This document shows positions 1 to 8,897 of a stretch of DNA of 64,000 nucleotides, in pieces. Source of the stretch: Streptomyces sp. AC550_RSS872 (GTDB lineage: Bacteria; Actinomycetota; Actinomycetes; Streptomycetales; Streptomycetaceae). Numbering within the stretch: the stretch's first letter is position 1; each line of letters begins with the position of its first letter. The position numbers were made by a program, and so were the translations under genes. The stretch is from positions 1-64,000 of the forward strand of contig NZ_JAGMUL010000083.1 in assembly GCF_019049285.1 (NCBI RefSeq), read 5' to 3'. The notes beneath the pieces were generated by a model that had not been told where the DNA came from, did not search any database, and was given only the letters and a program-made list of their open reading frames with translations.

Positions 1-374
1 GACCCCGCCCCGCCCCCCAGATACGTCTTCGCCCACCCGCCCAGCTCGGTCAGCGCCGGCTCCAGCGCGGCGCCCGCCTCCGTCAGCCGGTAGACCACTC
101 GCAGCGGCGGCCCCTCATAGACCTCGCGTACCACCAGTCCCGCGGCGGCGAGTTCGGTGAGCCGGTCGGAGAGCATGCGCTCGCTGATGCCGGGGATCGC
201 CCGGCGCAGGGCGACGAAGTACGCCGGCCCCGCGGTCAGGACGGACACGATCGGGCCTGTCCAGCGCTTGCCGAGCAGCTGGAAGACCTGGGTGATCCCG
301 TTGTCGACCTGCTTGCACGCCCCTACGTCGTGACTCTGCTCACCCGCCGTCCCACCCGCCATGTCAGCCGCCAT
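1..374 (-). CDS. HxlR-family (DUF24) winged-helix regulator, 3' end outside window
   Basis: Partial gene; about 124 codons are visible and the stop lies beyond position 1. The protein has the HxlR winged-helix signature: a segment GKRWTGPIVSVL, then a recognition region reading GISERMLSDRLTEL, then a wing leading to RVVYRLTEAG. One Cys (in GACKQVDNG) sits just before the first helix, where YodB/HypR-type redox sensors of this family carry their sensing Cys. It is divergent from the azoreductase at 488, a pairing known for quinone/diamide sensing regulators, so it probably represses that gene; this is inference. ATG codons at 401, 374 and 362 are in frame and none has a clear ribosome site. 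Confidence 0.85.
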   Translation of the reverse strand, partial: MAADMAGGTAGEQSHDVGACKQVDNGITQVFQLLGKRWTGPIVSVLTAGPAYFVALRRAIPGISERMLSDRLTELAAAGLVVREVYEGPPLRVVYRLTEAGAALEPALTELGGWAKTYLGGGAG

Positions 375-404
375 GTCCTTCAGGGTACTGCCCTCCGGCA
401 TGGG

Positions 405-470
405 GGTGAAGAAAAGTAAGTAACTGTGCTATCCATAGTCGTGTACAAATTCTCAGCCACTTCTGTTTCG
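405..470. promoter_or_regulatory. Divergent promoter/operator region between hxlR-type regulator and azoreductase
   Basis: AT-rich for this genome. It contains the inverted repeat CTAT-N2-ATAG at 429-438, centred between the two divergent genes, a plausible operator for the HxlR-type regulator. Promoter elements cannot be assigned with confidence. Confidence 0.35.
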
Positions 471-487
471 TCCTTCTGGAGACCCTC

Positions 488-1138
488 ATGGCCACGCTCC
501 TGCACATCGACTCCTCCGTCTTCCCGGCCGACGCCTCCTCCTCCCGTGCCGTCGCCGACGCCTTCCGCAGCGCCTGGCAGGAACAGCACCCCGAGGGCAC
601 GGTGATCCACCGCGACCTCGCCGCGAAGCCCGTGCCGCACATCACCGCCCACGCCCACACCGCCGGCTTCTCCGACCCGGCCACGCACAGCCCCGAGCAG
701 GCCGCCGCCTTCGCGGAGCGTGTGAAGCTGATCGAGGAGCTGGAGCGTGCGGACGCGGTGCTGATCGGCGCGCCGATGTACAACCTGACGATCCCGTCGA
801 CGCTGAAGGCCTGGCTGGACAACGTGGTCCTGTTCGGTCGTACGGCGGGCGACGCCCAGTCGGTCAAGGGCACCCCGATCACCGTCGTGGCCAGCCGCGG
901 CGGCGCCTACGGTCCGGGCACCCCGCGCGCGGGCTACGAGTACGTGCAGAACTACCTGTCGGCGGTGCTGGCGGACTTCCTCGGCGCCGACCTCGACTTC
1001 ATCGTCCCGGAGCTCACGATGGCCCCGGCCGACCCGGGGATGGCCGACCTGGTCCCGCTCTTCGAGGCCTCTCGTGAGCGCGCCCTCGCCGAGGCCTCCG
1101 CGAAGGCGAAGCAGCTGGCTCAGCGGCTCGCGGCCTAG
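488..1138 (+). CDS. azoR: FMN-dependent NADH:quinone oxidoreductase / azoreductase
   Basis: 216 aa flavodoxin-like fold, the usual length for the AzoR family. The N-terminus (MATLLHIDSSVF) is the first strand and phosphate loop that binds FMN. The segment GAPMYNLTIPSTLKAWLD (about residues 94-112) and SRGGAY (about 135-140) are the two other FMN loops of AzoR. These enzymes transfer two electrons from NAD(P)H to quinones or azo bonds in the cytoplasm and are mainly quinone/thiol-stress detoxifiers. The divergent HxlR-type regulator supports inducible control by electrophiles (inference). Start ATG at 488 follows GGAGA after a short leader. Confidence 0.9.
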   Translation: MATLLHIDSSVFPADASSSRAVADAFRSAWQEQHPEGTVIHRDLAAKPVPHITAHAHTAGFSDPATHSPEQAAAFAERVKLIEELERADAVLIGAPMYNLTIPSTLKAWLDNVVLFGRTAGDAQSVKGTPITVVASRGGAYGPGTPRAGYEYVQNYLSAVLADFLGADLDFIVPELTMAPADPGMADLVPLFEASRERALAEASAKAKQLAQRLAA

Positions 1139-1481
1139 TCCCGCGGACGGGCACGCGCGCGTAAGGCCCCGGTCGAGCGGTCCGGGCCTCTACGCGTGCG
1201 CGTGCCGCGGAGCCGCCCCAGATCCGGTGCGGGGTGAGGTTGGTGCCCAGGACCAGCGACAGCGCGAAGACCGCGCATCCGAGCCAGAACAGCACGTCGC
1301 GGGGTATGCGGCGGCGCAGACGAGGCGTACGAGGCGTATGAGCGGGCGGCGTCGGGCTGTTCCGGGGTGGCGCCTGGCGCGCGGGGGTGACGAGGGAAGC
1401 GGGGGCTGCGGGGGCTGCGGGGGCGAGGACCGGGCCGCCCGGCCCGACTCCGGCGACCAAGGAGAGCGACTCGGGTGGCAT
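1014..1481 (-). CDS. Possible small membrane protein (uncertain)
   Basis: Open frame of 155 codons whose ATG at 1481 is preceded by AGGAG at good spacing. The middle carries one convincing hydrophobic segment (DVLFWLGCAVFALSLVLGTN). The N-terminal part is Pro/Ala-rich and the C-terminal third is Arg/Pro-rich, like antisense noise, and overlaps the azoreductase 3' end by about 125 bp. It may be a real short membrane protein whose original stop has been lost, or a chance frame. I do not recognise a family. Confidence 0.3.
   Translation of the reverse strand: MPPESLSLVAGVGPGGPVLAPAAPAAPASLVTPARQAPPRNSPTPPAHTPRTPRLRRRIPRDVLFWLGCAVFALSLVLGTNLTPHRIWGGSAARARVEARTARPGPYARVPVRGTRPRAAEPAASPSRRPRRGRAHERPRRAGPGRPSPGRPGPS
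1163..1190 (+). terminator. Imperfect hairpin downstream of azoreductase
   Basis: AGGCCCCGGTC and GTCCGGGCCT form an imperfect GC-rich stem about 25 bp after the azoreductase stop. There is no U-run, as is common for actinomycete terminators. Confidence 0.4.
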
Positions 1482-1642
1482 CGGTGGGCTCCTGGAGAGG
1501 GGGAGCTCCGATCTCGCGGCGAGGCGAGGGCCGCCACGTCGGCCGAACGGCCACCGTTCACGGACCGCGGAGCGAGCCGCCCGGCCGAAAGTCCGACCGC
1601 CCCGACCGAGCCGGCCGGACGGCCCACCGGCACAATCACCGC

Positions 1643-2005
1643 ATGCATACGCTCTCTGTCGTCCTCGTCGCCCTCATGGCGCTGCTGCACGTCTACATCC
1701 TGGTCCTGGAGATGTTCCTGTGGCAGCGCGGCCCGGGCCGCAGCTTCTCCGGCTTCGACGCCGAGATGGCCCGCGCCACCGCACCCCTGGCAGCCAACCA
1801 GGGCCTCTACAACGGCTTCCTGGCCGCGGGCCTGGTCTGGGGCCTGATCGCCGACGACCCGACCGGCTACCGCGTCCAGATCTTCTTCCTGTCCTGCATC
1901 ATCGTCGCGGGCGTGTACGGCGCGGCCACCGCCAACCGCCGCATCCTCTTCGCCCAGGCACTGCCCGCCGCCGTGAGCCTCGCCGCGGTCATCGCGGCCG
2001 GCTGA
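1643..2005 (+). CDS. DUF1304-family small membrane protein
   Basis: 120 aa with four predicted hydrophobic segments (about residues 4-22, 50-68, 76-93 and 100-118). Features typical of DUF1304 proteins include the opening hydrophobic helix ending in HVYILVLEMFLW, the loop Gln-Gly-Leu-Tyr-Asn-Gly-Phe-Leu-Ala before helix 2, and the compact four-helix length. Function is unknown; the family is an inner-membrane protein. The frame is open further upstream to 1475, but ATG 1643 begins exactly at the family N-terminus (MHTLSVVL), so I chose it. It is a single gene, facing the MATE remnant that begins a few bases after its stop on the other strand. Confidence 0.8.
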   Translation: MHTLSVVLVALMALLHVYILVLEMFLWQRGPGRSFSGFDAEMARATAPLAANQGLYNGFLAAGLVWGLIADDPTGYRVQIFFLSCIIVAGVYGAATANRRILFAQALPAAVSLAAVIAAG

Positions 2006-2009
2006 GTCC

Positions 2010-2275
2010 CGCCCCGGACGCCGCCGGAAGAGCAGGAGCGTCATCGTGTACTGGGCTGCCGTACCGATGATCACCGACAGCCACACCCCACGGACCCCGA
2101 GGGCCGGCAGCGAGCTCAGCCCGTAGGCCGGCGGCAGTTGCACCAGGGCGCCGAACAGGGTGATCCGGAGCAGCGACCGCGACCGTCCTCCGCCCATGAA
2201 CACGCCGCCCAGTCCCACGACACCGGCGAGCAGCACGAGATACGGCAGCAGGTACCACAGCAGCACGTCCATGAT
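2010..2275 (-). pseudogene. C-terminal remnant of a MATE-family efflux transporter
   Basis: Reading the - strand from about 2275 gives roughly 85 residues of MATE C-terminal sequence (DVLLWYLLPYLVLLAG, GRSRSLLRITL, PALGVRGVWLSVIIG, QYTMTLLLFRRR). That is the last three or four membrane helices of a transporter that normally has twelve. Nothing upstream in this frame looks like a MATE protein and there is no stop at the expected C-terminus. I read it as a truncated, decayed gene. The STAND protein gene begins about 310 bp away in the opposite direction. Confidence 0.6.
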
Positions 2276-2587
2276 CGGGCGGCCGCCGGGCGCGAGAGGC
2301 GTCCGGCGACCGCTCCGGTCGCCGTGGCCGGCAGCAGGCTCTGCTGTCCGATCAGTCTCCGGGCCCTCGGCGACCAGCGACATCGAACTCGACCGTGTCG
2401 AGGAGCCCGGCCACCCGGGAGTTGTCAGCCATCCCCCTCTCATCAGGGAAAACAGACTCAGAACCGCTGGTACGAACAACTTCTCCGGCGGACATCACAG
2501 TCGGGAAGGGTTCTCGCCCGAGGGGGACGAAAAGTACCTTGTGCTGCTGATCAGCTTTTTCTTCTTGTGTGTGAAAGAGGCTTCGCG

Positions 2588-5500
2588 ATGGGCCGTCCCG
2601 AACTACCGGTCGACCCGGCGGCCGGTCCCGTGCAGCGACTCGCCCATGATCTTCGGGAGCTGCGCCGTTCGGCGGGTGGCGTGTCGTACCGGGCCATGGC
2701 GAAGAAGGCCGGCTTCTCGGTGACGACCCTGGCGAAGGCGGCGAGCGGCGAGCGACTGCCGTCGTTGGCGGTGCTCCAGGCCTACGTCCAGGCATGCGGG
2801 GAGGACCCCGCTGCGTGGGAGGCGCGGTGGGCGGAGGCTGAGGCGCTGGCCGGGGAGGAGAGGCAGGAGGATGCCGACTCCGCACCGCCCTACCGTGGCC
2901 TCGCGCGTTTCGAGCCGGACGACCGTGAGCTGTTCTTCGGCCGGGACCGGCTGATCGACGAGCTGGGCGAGCTGACGTGCGGGTCCCCGTTCGCCATGGT
3001 GTTCGGGGCGTCCGGCAGCGGCAAGTCCTCCCTGCTGCGGGCCGGTCTGATTCCCCTGCTGCGGGAGAAGATCGCGCAGCAGGGACGTACCGCGGTGCTT
3101 CGCATCCTCACACCAGGAGCCCGGCCCGCGACCACCTACGGACATCTGCTGACGCCGGAGGCCGACGATCCGGAGAGCTGGGTGGTGGTGGATCAGTTCG
3201 AGGAGGTCTTCACCCTCTGCCGCGAACGCGCCGAGCGGGACCGCTTCCTCGACCTTCTGCTCACCGCGCGCGACCCGGGAAGCCGACTGCGCGTGCTCAT
3301 AGCCGTACGGTCCGACTTCTATGCGCGGTGCGCCGAGCACCCGCGACTGGCGCAGGCGCTGCACAGGAGCGGGTTCCTGGTCAGGTCCATGACCGCCGAC
3401 GAGCTGCGCGAGGCGGTGGTCGGTCCCGCGCAGGCGGCCGGACTCATCGTGGAGCGGGCCCTGACCGCACGGATCGTCGAGGACGTGCTCGACGAGCCCG
3501 GCGGACTTCCGATGCTGTCCCACGCCCTGTTGGAGACCTGGCGGCGGCGCAAGGGACGGATGCTGACCCTGGACGCGTACGAAGCGGCCGGCGGGGTACG
3601 CGGCGCGATCGCGGCCAGCGCCGAGGAGGCGTACGGGGAACTCTCACCGGCGCAGGCGCACGCCGCCCGGCACCTGCTCCTGCGGATGGTCGAGCCCGGC
3701 CAGGGCAACGCCGACACGCGCCGCCCGCTCAGCTGGGAGGAGATGGCCGGGTGGGAGGACCCCGAAGTGCGAGCCGTCGCCGGGCGGCTGACCCGGGCCC
3801 GGCTGCTGACCACCGACGACGACGGAGTGCAGCTCGCCCACGAGGCGCTCATCACCTGCTGGCCGCGGCTGCGCGAGTGGATCGACACGGACCGGGAGCG
3901 GCTGCGCCACCACCGGCAGCTGACCGATGCCGCCCGCACCTGGCTGGAGCACGACCGCGACCCGGGCACGCTTTACCGTGGCACCCGCCTGGCGCGGGCC
4001 GAGGAGCTGTTCGCGGGCGACGGCGGCGGCTACGACGGTCTGACGTCCGAGGAGACGGCCTTCCTGGGCGCCGCGGCGGAGCAGCGGGCGGCGGAGCAGC
4101 GGGCCGCCACCCGGGCCCGGCGCCGCAGCCGCACGCTCACGGCCTCGCTCTGCGCCGTGCTGGCGGTGGCCCTGGTCGTCGGCCTGACCGCCGTGCGACT
4201 GCGTCAGGACAGCGAGAAGCAGACCACCGACACGGCGGCCCGCCGGGTGGCCGCGGTCGCCGACTCGCTGCGCAGCACCGACCCGCGCACCGCGATGCTG
4301 CTCGGCGTAGCCGCATGGCGCATCTCTGAGCTGCCGGAGTCCCGCCGAGCCCTGCTGGGCGCGCTGGCCCAGCCCGAACTGGACACCTTCACCGACCCGG
4401 CGCCCGGTGACGAACCGACCCGGTACCTCGACAGCTCCGGGCGCACTCTGCACAGCATCGGCGACGACACCTGGCGGACGTGGGACGTGGACACCCACCG
4501 CCGTATCGCCTCGGGGCCGGTACCTCACGGGAACATACTCGCCGCGGGTCCGGGTGGCCGGGTGCTCGTCATCTCGGCCTCTGCCAGGACCCAGCGGCTG
4601 TGGGACACCCGAACGAGGCGCTGGATCGGGGGTCCCCTGCCGCTCGGGGACACCGTGCGCTTCGGGGCGAGTGGCCGCAATTACCTGGTGACGAGCATGT
4701 TCGACGACCGGGCTGGGCTCTACTCCCTCGACGGCCATCTGCTCTTCCGGACCCCGTCGGCCGGCAGCGGGGAGCTCGCCGACGCGGCGGCCGACGACCG
4801 GCTGCTGGCAGTCTGCCCGCGCGGCCGGGCCCCGCAGGTCTGGGACACCTCCGCGCGCAGCGTCCGGTCCGGTGCCTGGACGAGCGCTCGCGGCGTCTGT
4901 GATGGTGACCGTACTTTCCTCGGCCTCACCGGCGGCCGGCTCCTCACTCTCAACGGGGACCGGGTGCGTGTATGGGACACCACGTCGGGACGAGAGCTCG
5001 CCGACGTCGCGCACCCGGGTGCCCGTGGCGCCGTCGTGAGCGCGGACGGCTCGTTTCTGGCGACCGGCGGCGGCCAGGAGATCAGGGTGTGGCGTATGCC
5101 CGACGGCGGCGCCCCCGTTTTCCGGCACTCCCTGGGCAACGCGTCGCTCTCCGGTCTCGCCTGGGACTCCTCGCGGCCCCTGCTGCGGTACCTCGAAGGG
5201 GGCACGGTCCACACCCTCGACCTCACCACGACGCTCACCCGAGCCTGGCGCAAGAGTCCGCTCGCCGGGGTCCGGCTCAGCCCCGACGGCAGGACGCTCG
5301 CCACCGCCGAACGCATCGGTGACCGCTACGTCTTCCAGCTGCGGAACACGCGCGACGGCCGTCTGCTGCGCACCCTGCCGACCCCGTCATGGCCCGCCTT
5401 CCGCACCGGCAACCCGACAGTCCAAGGGGAAGTCACCGAGCCTTTGCTGTCCTTCAGCCCCGACGGAGGCATGTTCGCGTACGGAATCTCCGCCCCCTGG

Positions 5501-6307
5501 GACACGGCGCCTCAGCGTGTGACGGTGTGGGACGTGGCCGCCGGACACGCGAAGACCACGGTGGACCTGGCGACGACGTCCACGACGTCTACGGACGCGA
5601 TCGCCCTGGGACCGGGCGGTCGTACACTCCTCACCGCACGTCTGACCGAAGACGGCTACTTCAACGAGACATGGGACACCACGCGGCAGCGCAGGACGGC
5701 ACGCCTGTCCGGCCCGGGCGGCGGTCATCTGGCCGTCAGCCCGGACGGCAAGCTCCTCCTGACCGACAACCGCGTCGTCCGAGCGGGCCGGTCCCACACC
5801 CATGACCTCGTCCAGCACGACGGAATCGGAGCCATCGCCTTCGCTCCCGACGGCTCCGGACTGGCGGCGGGCGACTGGACAGGTCGGGTGGCCGTCTGGG
5901 ACGGCGACCTCCGGCACCGAGCGGGCATCCTGAGGAACGTCTTTCCGGCGCCCGTCGATCCGTCCTCCGGCTCAGCCGAGGCGATCACGTCTCTCGCGTT
6001 CAGTCCGGACGGCAGCACACTCGCCGTCGGCGGCAACTCGGGCACCGTCCAACTCTGGGACATCGCGACCCAGCAGCCCCTCGGCCCTTCCCTGCCCACC
6101 CCCGGTGGAAGCGTCGACACGCTCGCCTTCAGCCCGGACAGCACCACGCTGTACGCGGGCGGCAAGCACGTCCCGCTCCAGCGGTACGTGGTGGATCCGG
6201 ACCGAGCGGTGTCCCTTGTCTGCGCCCGTGCCGGGAAGGCCGAGCTGACTCGTGCGCAGTGGCACACCTACGTTCCGGACCAGCCGTACAGGCGGGTCTG
6301 CTCCTGA
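2588..6307 (+). CDS. HTH - STAND (nSTAND1-type) NTPase - transmembrane - WD40 protein
   Basis: 1,239 aa. Domains in order: an Xre-like helix-turn-helix (about residues 15-70, with GVSYRAMAKKAGFSVTTL); a STAND NTPase with Walker A GASGSGKSS at 140-148 and Walker B VVVDQFEEVF near 200; a winged-helix/helical region to about 510; one membrane helix (about 517-536); and a degenerate WD40 propeller from about 590 to the end, with repeated RVWD/QVWD/QLWD strand ends. This is a signal-sensing ATPase that oligomerises when the WD40 sensor binds a ligand. In this topology the HTH and NTPase are cytoplasmic and the WD40 part is probably extracytoplasmic. STAND proteins act in bacterial signalling and phage defence; which applies here is unknown. 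ATG 2588 has AAAGAGG 7 bp upstream; the frame is open to 2138 but that extension is not protein-like. Stands alone, with no effector gene beside it. Confidence 0.85.
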   Translation: MGRPELPVDPAAGPVQRLAHDLRELRRSAGGVSYRAMAKKAGFSVTTLAKAASGERLPSLAVLQAYVQACGEDPAAWEARWAEAEALAGEERQEDADSAPPYRGLARFEPDDRELFFGRDRLIDELGELTCGSPFAMVFGASGSGKSSLLRAGLIPLLREKIAQQGRTAVLRILTPGARPATTYGHLLTPEADDPESWVVVDQFEEVFTLCRERAERDRFLDLLLTARDPGSRLRVLIAVRSDFYARCAEHPRLAQALHRSGFLVRSMTADELREAVVGPAQAAGLIVERALTARIVEDVLDEPGGLPMLSHALLETWRRRKGRMLTLDAYEAAGGVRGAIAASAEEAYGELSPAQAHAARHLLLRMVEPGQGNADTRRPLSWEEMAGWEDPEVRAVAGRLTRARLLTTDDDGVQLAHEALITCWPRLREWIDTDRERLRHHRQLTDAARTWLEHDRDPGTLYRGTRLARAEELFAGDGGGYDGLTSEETAFLGAAAEQRAAEQRAATRARRRSRTLTASLCAVLAVALVVGLTAVRLRQDSEKQTTDTAARRVAAVADSLRSTDPRTAMLLGVAAWRISELPESRRALLGALAQPELDTFTDPAPGDEPTRYLDSSGRTLHSIGDDTWRTWDVDTHRRIASGPVPHGNILAAGPGGRVLVISASARTQRLWDTRTRRWIGGPLPLGDTVRFGASGRNYLVTSMFDDRAGLYSLDGHLLFRTPSAGSGELADAAADDRLLAVCPRGRAPQVWDTSARSVRSGAWTSARGVCDGDRTFLGLTGGRLLTLNGDRVRVWDTTSGRELADVAHPGARGAVVSADGSFLATGGGQEIRVWRMPDGGAPVFRHSLGNASLSGLAWDSSRPLLRYLEGGTVHTLDLTTTLTRAWRKSPLAGVRLSPDGRTLATAERIGDRYVFQLRNTRDGRLLRTLPTPSWPAFRTGNPTVQGEVTEPLLSFSPDGGMFAYGISAPWDTAPQRVTVWDVAAGHAKTTVDLATTSTTSTDAIALGPGGRTLLTARLTEDGYFNETWDTTRQRRTARLSGPGGGHLAVSPDGKLLLTDNRVVRAGRSHTHDLVQHDGIGAIAFAPDGSGLAAGDWTGRVAVWDGDLRHRAGILRNVFPAPVDPSSGSAEAITSLAFSPDGSTLAVGGNSGTVQLWDIATQQPLGPSLPTPGGSVDTLAFSPDSTTLYAGGKHVPLQRYVVDPDRAVSLVCARAGKAELTRAQWHTYVPDQPYRRVCS

Positions 6308-6738
6308 CCGTCCCCGGTGACGTGAATCATGAAAGTGGCCGGGTCGGCATGTCCCGTTCGCCCAGTACCACTTAGCGCGGCCGTTCGGCGCAGGCCGGTC
6401 TTCCGGATCTCATGGGCGGCTCTCCCGTCGGATTCCCGAACCGTCGATCGGGGTCGGGCTGCTGCCCCGGCCGTGGGGGCGGACCGGGGCAGCGACGGGT
6501 CGATCCTCAGAGGCCCTGGAGTTGTCCCTCCAGCCCGTCCCACCCACCAGGCCGAACAATCTCCCTCACCGGCGACCCGTCGCCGAGCGTGAGGCGCTGG
6601 CGGACGCCCGGTCACCCGGAGCCGAGAACCTTGCGCGGATGCCGGGCAAGCACTGTCAAGGGGCGGCCCGACAGAGGAAGCGCGGCGGAAGCCTCTGACG
6701 CCGGCCGGTCCGCAACCGAACACAGGATTGTCCGGCCT
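6308..6738. other. Non-coding gap after the STAND gene
   Basis: About 430 bp without a convincing gene; short open frames here are Arg/Pro-rich noise. It ends at the first copy of the 45-bp leader repeat. Confidence 0.5.
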
Positions 6739-6783
6739 GGCAAAAGGGGCGTGCCAAACAACATTCCGGTTGCGAGCGTCGGT
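6739..6783 (+). repeat. 45-bp leader repeat, copy A (before carbonic anhydrase relic)
   Basis: 45 nt matching 10,524-10,568 at 40 positions, in the same orientation. It contains a GGCA...TGCC inverted pair and the block TGCCAAACAAC. It lies 47 bp before the ATG of the carbonic anhydrase relic, with a GGAG-containing ribosome site between. Copy B occupies the same place ahead of the RIP gene. Confidence 0.75.
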
Positions 6784-6830
6784 GCAGCAAGGCCGGATCC
6801 CGGCACCCTGAGTCACCCGGAGAAGAGCAC

Positions 6831-7323
6831 ATGTCTTCCACCGGCGCGATGACGCTCCCGAATCGGAGGCGCCTCAGCAGCCGCCGCGACGCGGCACCCG
6901 CAAGATCACTGTCGGCCAGGTCGTCACCACCCTGGCGCGTCGTGACCGGTTCCGTCGAGTACGGCCTCCTGACCTCCACCTCCGGCACCCCGCCGATCGT
7001 CGTCCTCGGACACCAGCGCTGCGGCGCCATCAAGGCCGCGTACAAGGCGATGAAGGCCGGCGAGAAACTGAAGAAACGGCCCGGCAGCCTCCAGGCCATC
7101 GCCGAAGCCCTGAAGCCGGCCTACGACGAGGCGGCCAAGGACACGCACCCCGAGCCGGTGGACGCCATGATCCGCATCCCCACCAAGCAGACTTCCGCGG
7201 CCCCGCGCTCCAACCAGGAGCTCACCCCCCGGCGTGAAGAAGGGCGAACCGGCCGTGGTCAGCGCCTACTACTCACTCGACACCGGCCGCGCAGAAGTCC
7301 TCACCGGAGCACCCTCCGCCTGA
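6831..7323 (+). pseudogene. Decayed beta-carbonic anhydrase
   Basis: Fragments of a beta-class carbonic anhydrase in several frames. A GQVVTT-like piece is near 6915. Next comes GSVEYGL and VVLGHQRCGAIKAAYKAM (about 6950-7060), which holds the zinc-ligand His and Cys of the HxxC motif, then a helical part QAIAEALKPAYDEAAK. After a frameshift near 7200 the true C-terminus VVSAYYSLDTGRAEVLTG is readable and ends at the TGA at 7321. The N-terminal third with the first zinc ligand (CxDSR) is missing. At least two frameshifts are needed to join the pieces, so the gene is dead. An ATG with GGAG lies at 6831 after the 45-bp leader. Confidence 0.8.
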
Positions 7324-7548
7324 AGATCGCCCGACCGGGCCCGCGCAAGGCGCCGCCACCGGCCACCCGGATCGGTCGCCGGCCGTTTCGGGCTCGAACC
7401 GGCCCGCGCTGAGCCTTCGCAGAACGCGGGCGGCAGGGCCCGCCCGTAGCTCCGCCGGCTCTGGCCGGCACGGGTGCGGTCGCCTCGCCGAAGGCGAACA
7501 CAGTGACACTGACCAGCCATTTCACAGGGAAACCGGGGGACGCCGCAC

Positions 7549-8826
7549 GTGCGCATCGCCTTCCTGCTGCACAACGCCTACGCGATGGGCGGCACCGTAC
7601 GGACGACCATGACGCTCGCCGACACGCTCGCCGGGCGACACCAGGTGGAACTCGTGTCGGTGTTCCGGCACAGCGAGAAACCACAACTGGGGCGGCCGCC
7701 AAAGGTGCCGCTGCGGGCCCTGGTGGACCGGCGCAAAGGATCCGCGGACGCGGCGGACCCTCTCGCCCAGCGGGCCGGAGAGGTCTTCCCGAAGGGGGAC
7801 AGCCGTTCGCACCAGTACCACCGGCTCGCCGAGCAGCGGATCATCGACTGGCTGCGGGAGACGGACGCCGACGTCATCGTGGGCACCAGGGCCGGACTCA
7901 ACGCGCTGGTGGCCCGGTTCGGGCCACGCCATGCCGTACGCGTCGGCCAGGAGCACCTCACCCACAACAACCACCCGCACCGACTGCGGACGGAACTCCA
8001 GCGCTGGTACGGCGGTCTCGACGCGCTGGTCACCATGACCGAGGCCGACGCGCGCGACCACCGGCGCGGCATGCGGCTGCCGCACACCCGGGTGCTGGCC
8101 ATCCCCAACAGCGTTCCCGAACCCCCGGTGCCGCCGGCCGACGCGGCGGCCAAGGTCGTCGTCGCGGCGGGACGGCTGGCCCGCGTCAAGCGGTACGAGA
8201 TGCTGGTCGACGCGTTCGCCCTGGCCGGCGCGGCCTGCCCCGACTGGTCCCTGCGCATCTACGGGGACGGCCCGGAGCGCGCCCGGATAGCCGACCGGAT
8301 AACCCACCACGGCCTGGGTGACCGGGTCTTCCTGATGGGTCCGGCCACTCCCATCGAGGCCGAGTGGGTCAAGGGCTCCATCGCCGCGGTGACCTCCGCG
8401 CACGAGTCGTTCGGAATGACGATCGTGGAGGCCATGCGCTGCGGCCTGCCCGTGGTGAGCACCGCCTGCCCCCACGGGCCCGGCGAGATCATCCGCCACG
8501 GTGTGGACGGCTGTCTCGTCCCGCGCGACAGCACCCGGGGCGTGGCCGACGCGCTGCTGGCACTGATGCGGGACGACGGACGGCGTGCGGAGATGGGCAG
8601 GGCCGCCCGGGCCGGTGCGGCGAAACGATTCACGCCGGATGGCATCGCCGACCGCTACGAGCGCCTGTTCAGCACACTGCTGGAGGAGCGGGCCGGGCGG
8701 GCCGCTCCGCCACCGCCCGGCCCGGCCGACTGGCTCGACCGTGCCACCGTGCTCGCCGCCACGACAGGCATCCTCTCCCGCGCGGCTGTACGCCGCGGGC
8801 GACGCAAGCTGGGGTGGGTCGGATGA
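7549..8826 (+). CDS. GT4-family glycosyltransferase
   Basis: 425 aa, GT-B fold. The N-terminal Rossmann half starts RIAFLLHNAYAMGGTVRTT, the usual Gly-rich acceptor loop. The C-terminal half has VVVAAGRLARVKRYEMLVDAF, RIYGDGPER, and the EX7E motif in ESFGMTIVEAMRCGLPVVS (about residues 286-304), which binds the nucleotide-sugar donor. It transfers a sugar from a nucleotide donor in the cytoplasm; the product is unknown. GTG start with GGGGGA upstream. It overlaps the next gene by 4 bp (ATGA), so the two are translationally coupled and probably build one glycan. Confidence 0.85.
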   Translation: MRIAFLLHNAYAMGGTVRTTMTLADTLAGRHQVELVSVFRHSEKPQLGRPPKVPLRALVDRRKGSADAADPLAQRAGEVFPKGDSRSHQYHRLAEQRIIDWLRETDADVIVGTRAGLNALVARFGPRHAVRVGQEHLTHNNHPHRLRTELQRWYGGLDALVTMTEADARDHRRGMRLPHTRVLAIPNSVPEPPVPPADAAAKVVVAAGRLARVKRYEMLVDAFALAGAACPDWSLRIYGDGPERARIADRITHHGLGDRVFLMGPATPIEAEWVKGSIAAVTSAHESFGMTIVEAMRCGLPVVSTACPHGPGEIIRHGVDGCLVPRDSTRGVADALLALMRDDGRRAEMGRAARAGAAKRFTPDGIADRYERLFSTLLEERAGRAAPPPPGPADWLDRATVLAATTGILSRAAVRRGRRKLGWVG

Positions 8827-8897
8827 ACGCGGATCGCATGAACGCGGATCGCACAACGGCCTCGGCACAGCGGATGCTCTCGGCACAGCGGATGCTG
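8823..8897 (+). repeat. Two adjacent short tandem duplications at the start of the GT-C-like gene
   Basis: A 15-bp unit is repeated exactly at 8823-8837 and 8838-8852. An 18-bp unit is repeated with one difference at 8862-8879 and 8880-8897. Both keep the frame. Confidence 0.9.

Noticed and set aside
6412..6852. Open frame through the 45-bp leader repeat
   Set aside because: Arg/Ser/Pro-rich noise. Only the short repeat is conserved with copy B, and there is no consistent ribosome site.
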